This document shows, piece after piece, positions 22,603 to 31,749 of a stretch of DNA of 64,000 nt. Every line of letters starts with the position of its first letter. Position 1 is the first letter of the stretch. Source of the DNA: Thiocapsa marina 5811 (GTDB lineage Bacteria; Pseudomonadota; Gammaproteobacteria; Chromatiales; Chromatiaceae); assembly GCF_000223985.1 (NCBI RefSeq), contig NZ_AFWV01000003.1, forward strand, positions 1-64,000. Direction: 5' to 3'. Under the pieces are notes generated by a model. That model was not told the DNA's origin and ran no database searches. It saw only the letters and a program-made list of their open reading frames with translations. The position numbers and the translations under genes are program-made.

Positions 22603-25581
22603 CTACGCGGGCGTCTCTTCGAGCGCAGCGGACTTGCGTGCGATCAGCTCGCGGTCGCAGACCGGGCAGAATTCGTGCTCGCCCGCGATGTAGCCGTGTT
22701 TGGGGCAGATCGAGAACACCGGCGTCACCGTGATGTAGGGCTGACGGAAGTTCTCCAGTGCCCGTCGAACCAGCCGTTTGCACGCGTCGGTCGTGGAGAT
22801 CTGCTCGCTCATGTAGAGATGCAACACCGTGCCGCCCGTGTATTTGGTCTGCAGCGCCTCCTGCATGGCGAGCGCCTCGAAGGGGTCGTCCGTGTAGCCC
22901 ACCGGCAGCTGCGAGCTGTTGGTGTAGTAGGGCGTCTCGGTCGTTCCGGCCTGCAGGATGTCCGGGAAGCGCTTCTTGTCCTCGCGGGCAAAGCGGTAGG
23001 TCGTGCCCTCCGCGGGCGTGGCCTCCAGGTTGTACATGCTGCCGGTTGATTCCTGAAACTCGACCATCCGAGCACGGACATGATCCAGGATCCGGCAGGC
23101 CATCGCGTGCCCCCATGCGGTCGTGATGTCCTCGGCATCGTTGGTGAAGTTGCGGATCAGCTCGTTGATCCCGTTCACCCCGATGGTCGAGAAATGGTTG
23201 CGAAGCGTGCCCAGATACCGCTTGGTATAGGGGAAGAGCCCTGCATCCATGTGGCGCTGGATGACCTTGCGTTTGATCTCGAGACTGTTGCGCGAGAGGT
23301 TCAGAAGGGTGTCTAGCCGCGCCAGCAGCCCGGCCTCGTCGCCGCGATGGGTGTATCCGAGGCGCGCGCAGTTGATGGTCACGACGCCGAGCGAGCCGGT
23401 CTGCTCGGCCGAGCCGAAGAGCCCGTTGCCGCGCTTCAGAAGCTCGCGCAGGTCCAGCTGGAGCCGACAGCACATGGACCGCACCATGTTCGGGGAGAGC
23501 TCGGAGTTCAGGAAGTTCTGGAAGTAAGGCAGGCCGTACTTCGCCGTCATCTCGAACAGGTGCTCCGCGTTCTCGCTGTCCCACGGGAAATCGGAGGTAA
23601 TGTTGTAGGTGGGGATCGGGAAGGTGAAGATCCGCCCCTTGGCATCGCCCTCGGTCATCACCTCGATATAGGCCCGATTGATCAGGTCCATCTCGGCCTG
23701 GAGATCGCCGTAGGTGAAGGCTTGCTCCACGCCCGCGATCACCGGCACCTGCTCGCGCAGATCCTCGGGGCAGACCCAGTCGAAGGTGAGATTCGTGAAG
23801 GGCGTGTTGCCGGTGACGAAGGTCTTGCCGCGACGGCGTGCGACGAAGGTGCCGTTGCGGGTAGTCGGGCACCAGACCAGGCCCTTGTAAGCCTTGCGCT
23901 CGATGAGCTGGATATAGGTGTCGCGGTTGCGGATGATGTTGAGGACATGCACGCCGGAGTCCTTGCGCGTGAAGACCGTGCTGCCGTAGCCGGCCAATGC
24001 ACACAACTCCTGCAGGGCGTCGAGATTCTCCCGGTCGTTGGTGTAGATCCGGACGCGTCCGCTCTCCTCGATGCTGCCGTCGCCCTTCACATAGGTGTCC
24101 AGGAAGAGTCGGATCTGCCGAACCGACAGGGTGCGGATGAATCCGGGGACACACTTGCGCTCGAGATACCCGAGCACGAAGTCGCTCGCGTCCCGGTTCA
24201 GGCGATAGCGGCAAACGGGATAATTGGCGTAGGTCCCGGTGTGCTCGTAGCGATGCCAGCTCAGATCGAGCTCGTGCAACAGCCACTCGATCTCGGCGGC
24301 GTTTTCGGGGTTTCCAGTCGACTGATAGAGGGCAACCCGGCGGCGACCGTCGCTGAAGTCGAAATTGCCCTCGGCGACCACCCAGGCCATCAGCATCACG
24401 AGCTTGTCGTCGACCTCGAGCGTCGACGTGGTCTCCCAGGCATTGGGAACGATCACCGGGGACTTCAGCTCCGCAACGGTTTCGATGTCTTCCAGCACCC
24501 AGCGGTCGTCGCTGTTGAAGACCTTGCGCAGGATCTTGTGCCGTGGCGTGACCCATTGCTCCTGCGTGCGGTTGCGCAGGACGTACATGTCGCCGTCGAA
24601 GTCGTAGGCGGTAATCGCCAGCGGCTCCAGGTATTCAAGCTGATTGGTGCGCCAGTCGATTGTGGCGATCTTCTCGCCCGGGGCAATTTGGTCGTGTCGC
24701 TTCCAGCCGTTCTCGGTCAGGCACTCGGTCTCTTCATCGACACACTGACAGCCCCAGCGCGAAGGCACGTTCAGGTTGTAGATCAGCTCCTGGATGGCCT
24801 GCTTGACATGCGGATAATCCAGCCCGTCGACGCGCACGAAGGGTGCCATGTAGGTATCGAAGCTGGAAAACGCCTGGGCGCCGGCCCACTCGTTCTGAAG
24901 CGTGCCCAGGAAATTCACGATCTGCCCGATCGCCGAGGACATGTGCTTGGGCGGGCCGGCCTCGACCTTGCCCGGAACACCGTTCAGTCCCTCGTTGAGT
25001 AGGGTGCGCAGCGACCAGCCCGCGCAGTAGCCGGAGAGCATGTCCAGATCGTGGATATGGATGTCGCCGTCGCGATGCGCCTGGCCGATCTCGGGTGGGT
25101 AGACGTGGCTGAGCCAGTAGTTGGCGATCATCTTGCCCGAGGTATTGAGGATCAGGCCGCCGAGCGAGTAGCCCTGATTGGCATTGGCCGCGACGCGCCA
25201 GTCCGAGCGGTCGAGATATTCGTTGATGGAGCCGCCGACATCGACCAGCGTTCGATGCTCGTCGCGCAGCTTTTTGTGCTGCTCGCGATAGACGATGTAG
25301 CTGCGGGCGGTCTCGAAATGGTTGGCGCTGATCAGCGTCTGCTCGACGACATCCTGGATGCCCTCGATGTCGGGCAGGCGGTCGGCTCCGTAGCGATGGG
25401 CCAGCACCTTGACCACCTGTGCAGTCAGCAGACTCGCCTCGGGCGCACCGAACTCGCCGCTCGCCTGTCCCGCGCGTTGGATCGCCGACTCGATCTTGGC
25501 GGCATCGAAACGCACCTCGACGCCGTCGCGCTTGCGGATCCGCAAGGGCAGAGTCGACAGGTTGTTTTGCTGGTGTCCCAT
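22603..25581 (-). CDS. nrdD: NrdD, class III anaerobic ribonucleotide reductase, with intein
   Basis: 992 residues as read. The N-terminal ATP-cone ('LPLRIRKRDGVEVRFDAAKI') is followed by the catalytic barrel, and the C-terminal zinc site is 'CPKHGYIAGEHEFCPVC'. Residues 280-592 are an intein; splicing leaves 679 residues joined as 'RWGCQ/TPFTNLTFDW'. The protein converts ribonucleoside triphosphates to deoxy forms without oxygen. The usual glycyl-radical tail after the zinc site is absent and is found in the next gene. NrdR and Anr-type boxes lie upstream. The start at 25581 gives the normal N-terminus. Confidence 0.93.
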   Translation of the reverse strand: MGHQQNNLSTLPLRIRKRDGVEVRFDAAKIESAIQRAGQASGEFGAPEASLLTAQVVKVLAHRYGADRLPDIEGIQDVVEQTLISANHFETARSYIVYREQHKKLRDEHRTLVDVGGSINEYLDRSDWRVAANANQGYSLGGLILNTSGKMIANYWLSHVYPPEIGQAHRDGDIHIHDLDMLSGYCAGWSLRTLLNEGLNGVPGKVEAGPPKHMSSAIGQIVNFLGTLQNEWAGAQAFSSFDTYMAPFVRVDGLDYPHVKQAIQELIYNLNVPSRWGCQCVDEETECLTENGWKRHDQIAPGEKIATIDWRTNQLEYLEPLAITAYDFDGDMYVLRNRTQEQWVTPRHKILRKVFNSDDRWVLEDIETVAELKSPVIVPNAWETTSTLEVDDKLVMLMAWVVAEGNFDFSDGRRRVALYQSTGNPENAAEIEWLLHELDLSWHRYEHTGTYANYPVCRYRLNRDASDFVLGYLERKCVPGFIRTLSVRQIRLFLDTYVKGDGSIEESGRVRIYTNDRENLDALQELCALAGYGSTVFTRKDSGVHVLNIIRNRDTYIQLIERKAYKGLVWCPTTRNGTFVARRRGKTFVTGNTPFTNLTFDWVCPEDLREQVPVIAGVEQAFTYGDLQAEMDLINRAYIEVMTEGDAKGRIFTFPIPTYNITSDFPWDSENAEHLFEMTAKYGLPYFQNFLNSELSPNMVRSMCCRLQLDLRELLKRGNGLFGSAEQTGSLGVVTINCARLGYTHRGDEAGLLARLDTLLNLSRNSLEIKRKVIQRHMDAGLFPYTKRYLGTLRNHFSTIGVNGINELIRNFTNDAEDITTAWGHAMACRILDHVRARMVEFQESTGSMYNLEATPAEGTTYRFAREDKKRFPDILQAGTTETPYYTNSSQLPVGYTDDPFEALAMQEALQTKYTGGTVLHLYMSEQISTTDACKRLVRRALENFRQPYITVTPVFSICPKHGYIAGEHEFCPVCDRELIARKSAALEETPA
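23806..24744 (-). mobile_element. Intein with LAGLIDADG homing endonuclease, in nrdD
   Basis: 313 residues inside NrdD. It begins with Cys ('CVDEETECLTENGWKRHDQI', block A). Block B is 'WVTPRHKIL' with the T-x-x-H pattern. The two endonuclease motifs are 'LMAWVVAEGNFDF' and 'LFLDTYVKGDGSIE', both with the acidic residue present. It ends 'GKTFVTGN' before the extein Thr. The penultimate residue is Gly in place of the usual His. All splicing and nuclease blocks look intact. Confidence 0.93.
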
Positions 25582-25602
25582 GGAGGCGTCTCTTGTCCAT
25601 TT

Positions 25603-25618
25603 CCACTATATCTTGTGG
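25603..25618 (-). promoter_or_regulatory. nrdD: NrdR box 1
   Basis: CCACTATATCTTGTGG is a close palindromic match to the NrdR box (consensus near ACACTATATATAGTGT). It lies 22 bases before the nrdD start. NrdR represses ribonucleotide reductase genes when dATP is plentiful. Confidence 0.75.
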
Positions 25619-25633
25619 TGCGGACTATAGCGT

Positions 25634-25649
25634 CAACTAGATGCTGTGT
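25634..25649 (-). promoter_or_regulatory. nrdD: NrdR box 2
   Basis: CAACTAGATGCTGTGT matches ten of sixteen NrdR box positions and is centred 31 bases from box 1, the usual three-turn spacing of paired boxes. Confidence 0.6.
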
Positions 25650-25668
25650 CGAAGAGTTTGAGGGGAAG

Positions 25669-25682
25669 TTGATCGGCGTCAA
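25669..25682 (-). promoter_or_regulatory. Anr/FNR box upstream of nrdD
   Basis: TTGAT-CGGC-GTCAA matches the Anr/FNR consensus at all fixed positions. It lies behind the NrdR boxes relative to nrdD, suiting activation at low oxygen. It could also act on miaB, which is transcribed the other way. Confidence 0.7.
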
Positions 25683-25877
25683 CCCGAGTGCATTCGCCGG
25701 TTGCGTTCCGGGCAGCGCCGGACGTGCGTGTGCGGAGCCAACGGCGGCTTGACACCCGCACACCGAAGCCGGACGATGCGGTGCTGCTCGGCCGGCCGCA
25801 CGACGGCCGGGGGTTGTGGATTGATTCTCCTCGCCCCATCCCTCTGGTCTACTGCGCGATCGCGCCCCCTCTCTCTC

Positions 25878-27263
25878 ATGCCTTCGATGCCTCGCAAGCT
25901 TTTTATCCAGACCCACGGCTGTCAGATGAACGAGTACGACTCGGCGCGCATGGCGGATGTCCTGCAGGCTTCGGCAGGTCTGGAGCGCACGGAGCGGGCC
26001 GAGGACGCGGATGTCCTGCTGCTCAACACCTGCTCCATCCGCGAGAAGGCGCAGGAGAAGGTCTTCTCGCAGCTCGGGCGGTGGCGCGCGTTGAAGCTCG
26101 AGAACCCGAACCTGGTGATCGGTGTGGGCGGCTGCGTGGCGAGCCAGGAAGGCGACGCCATTCGCGCCCGTGCACCCTATGTCGACATCGTATTCGGGCC
26201 TCAGACGCTGCACCGTTTGCCCGAGATGCTCAGCAACCTCGGGGAACGACACTTGCCCCAGGTGGATGTGTCCTTTCCGGAGATCGAAAAATTCGATTGC
26301 CTGCCGGCACCCCGGGCCGAGGGGCCGACCGCCTTCGTGTCCGTGATGGAAGGCTGCTCGAAATACTGCACCTACTGCGTCGTCCCCTACACGCGCGGGG
26401 AGGAGATCAGTCGGCCCTTCGACGACGTGATCGCCGAGGTTGCCGCCTTGGCCGAGCAGGGCGTACGCGAGGTCACCCTGCTGGGGCAAAACGTCAATGC
26501 CTATCGCGGCGCTTTGGCCGAAGAGGCCGGCGAGGGCGATGCCGCGGATCTCGCCCTCCTGATCCGCTATGTCGCCGCGATCGACGGCATCGACCGTATC
26601 CGTTTCACGACCAGCCATCCGGTGGAGTTTTCGGAGAGCTTGATCGAGGTCTATGCGGATGTTCCGGAGCTCGTCGGTTTCGTGCACCTGCCGGTCCAGT
26701 CGGGCTCGGATCGCATCCTCGCCGCCATGAAGCGCGGGCATACGGCCTTGGAGTATCGCTCCAAGATCCGTCGACTGCGCCAGGCCCGGCCGGGAATCGG
26801 CATCTCGAGCGATTTCATCGTGGGTTTTCCGGGCGAGACCGAGAGCGACTTTGCCGCAACCATGGATCTGATCGAGGAAATCGGATTCGATCAGAGCTTC
26901 AGCTTCATCTTCAGCCGGCGTCCCGGCACGCCCGCGGCCGACTATCCGGACGATGTGCCGCTTGCCGACAAGAAGGCTCGGTTGGAGCGGCTGCAGACGC
27001 GCATCAACGAGAATGCCCGGCACTACAGCCAGGCGATGGTCGGCACCATTCAGCGGGTGTTGGTCGAGCGGCCCTCGCGCAAGGATCCGGCCCGGCTCGC
27101 CGGTCGGACCGAAAACAATCGCGTCGTCAACTTCGCCGGTTCGCCCGAGCTGATCGGTGATTTCGTCGACATCGAGATCACCGAAGCGCTGCCCAATTCG
27201 CTGCGCGGTCGTCTGATTGCCGCTGAGCCTGCCCGCGCGGCAATGTGCGGGATCGGCGCTTGA
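25878..27263 (+). CDS. miaB: MiaB, tRNA 2-methylthio-N6-isopentenyladenosine synthase
   Basis: 461 residues. It is a radical-SAM methylthiotransferase that modifies A37 of tRNAs reading UNN codons. The N-terminal cluster cysteines lie in '[13 protein letters not shown]', '[10 protein letters not shown]' and 'VGGCVAS'. The SAM cluster motif is C-S-K-Y-C-T-Y-C. The C-terminal TRAM domain covers '[20 protein letters not shown]'. I chose the ATG at 25878; ATG 25887 is equally possible. Longer frames to 25701 run through the nrdD control region. It heads miaB-ybeZ-ybeY-corC. Confidence 0.95.
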   Translation: MPSMPRKLFIQTHGCQMNEYDSARMADVLQASAGLERTERAEDADVLLLNTCSIREKAQEKVFSQLGRWRALKLENPNLVIGVGGCVASQEGDAIRARAPYVDIVFGPQTLHRLPEMLSNLGERHLPQVDVSFPEIEKFDCLPAPRAEGPTAFVSVMEGCSKYCTYCVVPYTRGEEISRPFDDVIAEVAALAEQGVREVTLLGQNVNAYRGALAEEAGEGDAADLALLIRYVAAIDGIDRIRFTTSHPVEFSESLIEVYADVPELVGFVHLPVQSGSDRILAAMKRGHTALEYRSKIRRLRQARPGIGISSDFIVGFPGETESDFAATMDLIEEIGFDQSFSFIFSRRPGTPAADYPDDVPLADKKARLERLQTRINENARHYSQAMVGTIQRVLVERPSRKDPARLAGRTENNRVVNFAGSPELIGDFVDIEITEALPNSLRGRLIAAEPARAAMCGIGA

Positions 27264-27277
27264 GCTCCGCCGGCGGC

Positions 27278-28276
27278 GTGTCGACCCAACCGCAAACACT
27301 GGATCTGGAGCTCGAGCCTGCCGACAACGTGCGGCTCGCCAACCTCTGCGGCCAGCTCGATCAGCATCTGCGCCAGTTGGAGCGTCGACTCGGCATCGAG
27401 ATCAGCAATCGCGGTGTCAACTTCCGTCTGATCGGGGATCCCGAAGGCGTGCGGCTCGGGGAGCAGATGCTCCGGGATCTCTATACCGAGACCGCGGTCG
27501 AGGTTCTCACGCCCGAGACGATCCATCTTTGGCTTCAAGAGTCCGGGGCCGACGCGCTTCTGGAATCGGCCGAGGATCGCCTGCCCGATGTCGTCATCAA
27601 GACCAAGCGCGGCCTGATCCGAGCGCGCGGACCCAATCAGCAAAGCTATCTTCACGCCATGCTGAAGTACGACATCAACTTCGGCGTCGGTCCGGCCGGC
27701 ACCGGCAAGACCTATCTCGCCGTGGCCTGCGCGGTCGAGGCACTCGAGTCCGACCGCGTGCGCCGCCTCTTGCTGGTGCGGCCGGCGGTCGAGGCCGGCG
27801 AGCGCCTGGGATTTCTGCCCGGCGATCTGGCCCAAAAGATCGATCCCTATCTGCGTCCGCTCTACGATGCGCTCTTCGAGATGCTCGGTTTCGAGAAGGT
27901 CACCAAGCTCCTCGAGCGCAACGTCATAGAGGTTGCCCCGTTGGCCTACATGCGCGGGCGCACGCTCAACGACTCCTTCATCATCCTCGACGAGGCCCAA
28001 AACACGACGCCCGAGCAGATGAAGATGTTCCTGACCCGCATCGGCTTCGGCTCGACAGCCGTGATTACGGGCGATGTCACCCAAGTGGATTTGCCGCGCG
28101 GGCAACCCTCGGGGTTGCGTCAGGCGGTCGAGATCCTCAAGGACGTCGAGGGCATCAGCTTCACCTTCTTCAGCGCGCGCGACGTGGTGCGCCATGCACT
28201 GGTTCAGCGCATCGTCAATGCCTACGATGCCTTCGAGCAGCCGGTTCCTCTGCGAGGGCGGGCGCCGCAGGTATGA
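27278..28276 (+). CDS. ybeZ: PhoH-like ATPase (YbeZ)
   Basis: About 332 residues. An N-terminal KH-like part is followed by a PhoH ATPase domain with Walker A 'GPAGTGKT' and Walker B '[10 protein letters not shown]', then '[11 protein letters not shown]'. YbeZ works with YbeY in rRNA maturation and ribosome quality control; the ybeY gene overlaps its stop. Start codons are GTG only: I chose 27278, 14 bases after the miaB stop, giving [17 protein letters not shown] 27245 overlaps miaB and would add 11 residues. Confidence 0.92.
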   Translation: MSTQPQTLDLELEPADNVRLANLCGQLDQHLRQLERRLGIEISNRGVNFRLIGDPEGVRLGEQMLRDLYTETAVEVLTPETIHLWLQESGADALLESAEDRLPDVVIKTKRGLIRARGPNQQSYLHAMLKYDINFGVGPAGTGKTYLAVACAVEALESDRVRRLLLVRPAVEAGERLGFLPGDLAQKIDPYLRPLYDALFEMLGFEKVTKLLERNVIEVAPLAYMRGRTLNDSFIILDEAQNTTPEQMKMFLTRIGFGSTAVITGDVTQVDLPRGQPSGLRQAVEILKDVEGISFTFFSARDVVRHALVQRIVNAYDAFEQPVPLRGRAPQV

Positions 28277-28800
28277 GCGGCGAGCAGCCCTTGACGCTGG
28301 ACCTGGATCTCCAGATCGCCTGCACGGCACCGGACATCCCGCCTCCGGCCGACTTCGAGCGCTGGGCGGCGGCCGCCTTGGCCGGTCGGCGCGAGCGTGC
28401 GGCCCTGACCATTCGCCTCGTGGATACCGAGGAGGGCGCTGCCCTGAACGGGACCTATCGCGGACGTGAAGGTCCGACCAACGTCCTGTCCTTTCCGTTC
28501 GACCTGCCGCCCGAGCTGGGGGTCGGTCTCGATCCGCGGGATCCGATCGCCGATCTGCTCGGCGACCTGGTGATTTGCGCCGATGTGGTGCAGCGCGAAG
28601 CACGCGAACAGTGCAAGACGGCTCAAGCCCACTGGGCCCATATGGTCGTGCACGGCGTCCTGCATCTGCTTGATTACGATCATCTTACCGAGAGCGATGC
28701 CGAGGAGATGGAAACCCTGGAATCCGGTATCCTCCGCGCATTGGGATTTCCTTCACCTTACGAGGATCAAACAGCACACGATGGCCAACGATCGATCTAG
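28273..28800 (+). CDS. ybeY: YbeY, endoribonuclease/rRNA maturation factor
   Basis: 175 residues. The zinc-binding motif [11 protein letters not shown] (three His) is at about residue 132-142, preceded by 'TNVLSFPFD', both typical of the family. In place of the usual Gly in 'HLxGYDH' there is Asp. It takes part in 16S rRNA 3'-end maturation with YbeZ. It overlaps ybeZ by 4 bases and corC by 20 bases, so the three are translated together. Confidence 0.93.
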   Translation: MSGEQPLTLDLDLQIACTAPDIPPPADFERWAAAALAGRRERAALTIRLVDTEEGAALNGTYRGREGPTNVLSFPFDLPPELGVGLDPRDPIADLLGDLVICADVVQREAREQCKTAQAHWAHMVVHGVLHLLDYDHLTESDAEEMETLESGILRALGFPSPYEDQTAHDGQRSI

Positions 28801-29671
28801 CGAGGGCTCGCGTTCACGTAACTGGTTCGAACGGATCGGCCAGATGCTCGGGGGCGAGCCACAAGACAAGGAGCAGCTCCTGGAGGTGCTCAAAGATGCC
28901 AAGGAGCGCGAGCTGCTCGATACGGATGCCTTGAGCATGATCGAAGGTGTCTTGCAGGTCTCTGATCTGCGGGTGCGCGATATCATGATTCCGCGTGCCG
29001 AGATGGTCTATCTCAGGCGCGACGACCCGCTTGAAAAGATCCTCGAGATCGCCGTCAAATCGGCACACTCCCGTTTTCCCGTGACCGGCGACGACAAGGG
29101 GGAGGTTGTCGGCATCCTGCTCGCCAAGGACCTGCTGTCCTTCTGCCGAGACCACGGAGGGCGCGCCTTCAACATCCGCGATCTGTTGCGTTCGGCAGTC
29201 TTCGTGCCCGAGAGCAAGCGCCTGAATGTCCTGCTCAAGGAGTTTCGTTCCAGCCGCAACCACATGGCGATCGTGATCGACGAGTACGGCAGCGCCGGCG
29301 GACTCGTGACCATCGAGGACGTGCTCGAGCAGATCGTCGGGGAGATCGACGACGAGCACGACTACGACGAAGGCCCGGGCATCTTCCGCCGCGGCAAGAA
29401 CGAGTTCAGCGCCAAGGCGCGAACGACCATCGAAGACTTCAACGAGTATTTCGGGAGCGACTTCTCGGACGAGGAGTTCGACACGATCGGCGGTCTCGTC
29501 GTGAACGCATTGGGCCATCTCCCCAAGAAAGGCGAGTCGGTCGAGCTCGGCCGTTTCCGCTTCACGGTGATGCGTGCCGACAGCCGCCGGGTCCACCTCG
29601 TGAGCGTCGAGGCGCTGGATGACGCCGAGAACCCACCCGATCTCTCTGAGGATGCCGCGCGTCCATCCTGA
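28781..29671 (+). CDS. corC: CorC/YbeX, CBS-domain and CorC_HlyC protein
   Basis: 296 residues. Two CBS domains ('[20 protein letters not shown]' and '[16 protein letters not shown]') come first. A CorC_HlyC transporter-associated domain follows ('[20 protein letters not shown]', '[11 protein letters not shown]'). There is no membrane helix, as usual for CorC. It is tied to magnesium/cobalt resistance and, with YbeY/YbeZ, to ribosome homeostasis. In E. coli the next gene is lnt; here it is an RNase T2. Confidence 0.93.
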   Translation: MANDRSSEGSRSRNWFERIGQMLGGEPQDKEQLLEVLKDAKERELLDTDALSMIEGVLQVSDLRVRDIMIPRAEMVYLRRDDPLEKILEIAVKSAHSRFPVTGDDKGEVVGILLAKDLLSFCRDHGGRAFNIRDLLRSAVFVPESKRLNVLLKEFRSSRNHMAIVIDEYGSAGGLVTIEDVLEQIVGEIDDEHDYDEGPGIFRRGKNEFSAKARTTIEDFNEYFGSDFSDEEFDTIGGLVVNALGHLPKKGESVELGRFRFTVMRADSRRVHLVSVEALDDAENPPDLSEDAARPS

Positions 29672-29692
29672 AGCCGAAGGCAGGAGGGAGGA

Positions 29693-30724
29693 GTGAAGAG
29701 ACGGGAAACAAGGGCACCGAAGCCGCTACGCCTGTGCGGATTCCTGTCGTTCGTGTTCGTTCTGCTGTGGCCGTCGGCACCCTTCGCCGAGCGGCTGGAC
29801 GCCATTCTGATCGCCGAGCAACCCTGCCCTGCGACGGTCTCGATCAAGCGACCGGACAACCCCGGCTCGATCCGGCTTGTCCCCGGCCAAGGGTATAGGG
29901 TCGTCGGGACCAATCGGGCGGATCCGAGCCACTATCGACTCAGGTTCGAGGACGCGAACCCGAAGGAGCGCTGGGTCGAGATCCGATGCGGTCATCTTGA
30001 GGACGCCCCCGCGACCGCAGCGGCTGCGGACGCGCGGCAGGGGCCGCCGACGTCCGCGCGTGCGGGCTCGATGGATGGCCAGCTCGTGCTGGCGGCCAGT
30101 TGGCAGCCGGCCTTCTGCGAGTTGCGCACGACGCGTCCCGAGTGCCGCGACCAGACCCCCGAGCGTCCGGATGCACGGCGCTTCTCTCTCCACGGTCTCT
30201 GGCCTCAACCCATCGGCAACAGCTATTGCGGTGTCGGTGAGCGGGAGCGGACACTTTCCAGCTCGGGCCAGTGGCGCCGCCTGCCCGCACTGGATCTGGA
30301 TGCGACGACCCGCGCGCGCCTGAACGCCTTGATGCCCGGAACCCTGTCGGATCTGCAGCGGCATGAGTGGTTCAAGCACGGAACCTGTTACGGCACGGAT
30401 GCGGACACCTATTTCGACTATTCCCTGTTGCTGCTCGAGCAGCTCAATGCCTCCGGCGTGCGTGCTTTGTTCGAGGAGAATATCGGCAAGCGCCTGAGCG
30501 CGACCCGGGTGCGTGCGGCCTTCGACGACGCCTTCGGCAAGGGGGCGGGCGAGCGGGTTCGTCTGAGCTGTTCCGAGGGTCTGATCGAGGAGCTGAGAAT
30601 CGGTCTGGCGGGCGTCGTCGACGACACCGCCGAGCTGGGCGAGTTGATCCTTGCCGCGCCCAAGCGGAGCCCCGACTGCCGCGGTGGATGGGTCGATCGA
30701 GCGGGCGTCGATACAGCGCGTTGA
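29693..30724 (+). CDS. Ribonuclease T2 family protein, secreted
   Basis: 343 residues with a signal peptide ('LCGFLSFVFVLLWPSAPFA'). The C-terminal two thirds is an RNase T2 domain with both active-site motifs, 'SLHGLWPQ' and 'HEWFKHGTCYG'. These hold the catalytic His residues and Glu. Between signal and enzyme lie about 100 residues of unknown function ('CPATVSIKRPDNPGSIRLVP'). It should degrade RNA in the periplasm or outside. The start is GTG 29693 directly after GGAGGGAGGA. It follows corC by 21 bases, so it may be co-transcribed with the rRNA-maturation genes. Confidence 0.85.
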   Translation: MKRRETRAPKPLRLCGFLSFVFVLLWPSAPFAERLDAILIAEQPCPATVSIKRPDNPGSIRLVPGQGYRVVGTNRADPSHYRLRFEDANPKERWVEIRCGHLEDAPATAAAADARQGPPTSARAGSMDGQLVLAASWQPAFCELRTTRPECRDQTPERPDARRFSLHGLWPQPIGNSYCGVGERERTLSSSGQWRRLPALDLDATTRARLNALMPGTLSDLQRHEWFKHGTCYGTDADTYFDYSLLLLEQLNASGVRALFEENIGKRLSATRVRAAFDDAFGKGAGERVRLSCSEGLIEELRIGLAGVVDDTAELGELILAAPKRSPDCRGGWVDRAGVDTAR

Positions 30725-30755
30725 CTCGGAAGAGCAGATGAATCCGTGCGGCGGT

Positions 30756-31604
30756 CTAAATCCGCTCGATTGTCCATGAGGGTACCGATCGCCCCGTCTC
30801 CTCAATGGCGAGCGTATCGGCGAGTCGCGGCAGCAGGTCCCCGAGCCGCTCTTCCAGGCGCCAAGGCGGGTTGAGAATCAGCATCCCGGAACCGTGCATC
30901 CCGAAGTCGTCGACCTGCCGCCGCACCCTCAACTCGCACAGCAGTCCGTCCGAGACGGATCGCCGGATGCTCCCGATCAGGTCAGCGGAACGATCGCGCT
31001 GCAGCCCCAGACGCGGGAACCAGAGTGCGTAGACCCCGGTCGGCCAGCGGGCATGCGCTGCGAGGAGTGCCTCTGCAACGCGCCTGTACTCGGAGACCTG
31101 CTCGTATGGCGGGTCGATCAAGACCAGCCCGCGTGCGGGCTTCGGCGGCAAGAGTGCGGTCAATCCTTCGAGCCCGTCGCGACGGTGGATGCCGATCCGG
31201 GGGTCGCCGCCGAGATGGCGACGCAGCGTCTGCGACTCGGTCGGATGAAGCTCCATCAGGATCAGCCGATCCTGCGCGCGCAGCAGGTGCGCCGCGAGAG
31301 CGGGTGAGCCCGGATAGACCGAAAAGCCTCCGCTCGGGTTCAGCGAGGAGATGGCCCCGAGATAGGCCGACAGCTCCGGAAAGACATCACGCTGCTCCCA
31401 GAGTCGTGCGATCCCGAGCCGATATTCCGCGGTCTTGAGCGCCTGCTCGGCGCCGAGATCGTACCGACCGGCCCCGGCGTGCGATTCGACGTAGACCAGG
31501 GGTTTAGGCTTGGCCAGGAGTGACTCCAGCACGAGGCCGAGAACCGCGTGCTTGAAGACGTCTGCATGATTACCGGCGTGGAAGCCGTGAAGGTAGCTTA
31601 ACAG
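30756..31604 (-). CDS. rlmJ: RlmJ, 23S rRNA adenine-2030 N6-methyltransferase
   Basis: 282 residues. The N-terminus 'SYLHGFHAGNHADVFKH' and the catalytic 'LIDPPYE' are typical of RlmJ, which methylates A2030 of 23S rRNA. Homologues start MLSY-x-HGFHAGNHAD. Here the first codon of that block is CTG, with AGGAG exactly 7 bases before it, and no ATG, GTG or TTG lies at a sensible place. CTG is therefore the likely start. The next in-frame ATG upstream (31730) would add 42 unrelated residues. Confidence 0.88.
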   Translation of the reverse strand: MLSYLHGFHAGNHADVFKHAVLGLVLESLLAKPKPLVYVESHAGAGRYDLGAEQALKTAEYRLGIARLWEQRDVFPELSAYLGAISSLNPSGGFSVYPGSPALAAHLLRAQDRLILMELHPTESQTLRRHLGGDPRIGIHRRDGLEGLTALLPPKPARGLVLIDPPYEQVSEYRRVAEALLAAHARWPTGVYALWFPRLGLQRDRSADLIGSIRRSVSDGLLCELRVRRQVDDFGMHGSGMLILNPPWRLEERLGDLLPRLADTLAIEETGRSVPSWTIERI

Positions 31605-31749
31605 GCCGGTGCTCCTCTCGGATCGATTGCCTTCGATGCGGCGACCGCAATCGAAGCAGGGTCCGGCACGCGTCGAGCAACACGACGACGGCGCGCCGAT
31701 GAGTCCCCTTGCGGGTGAGCTCACCCGCAAGGTGGATTCTCGCGCGCGA

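Noticed and set aside
23347-25002. 551-codon open frame opposite nrdD
   Set aside because: Antisense shadow of nrdD and its intein; no recognisable protein family.
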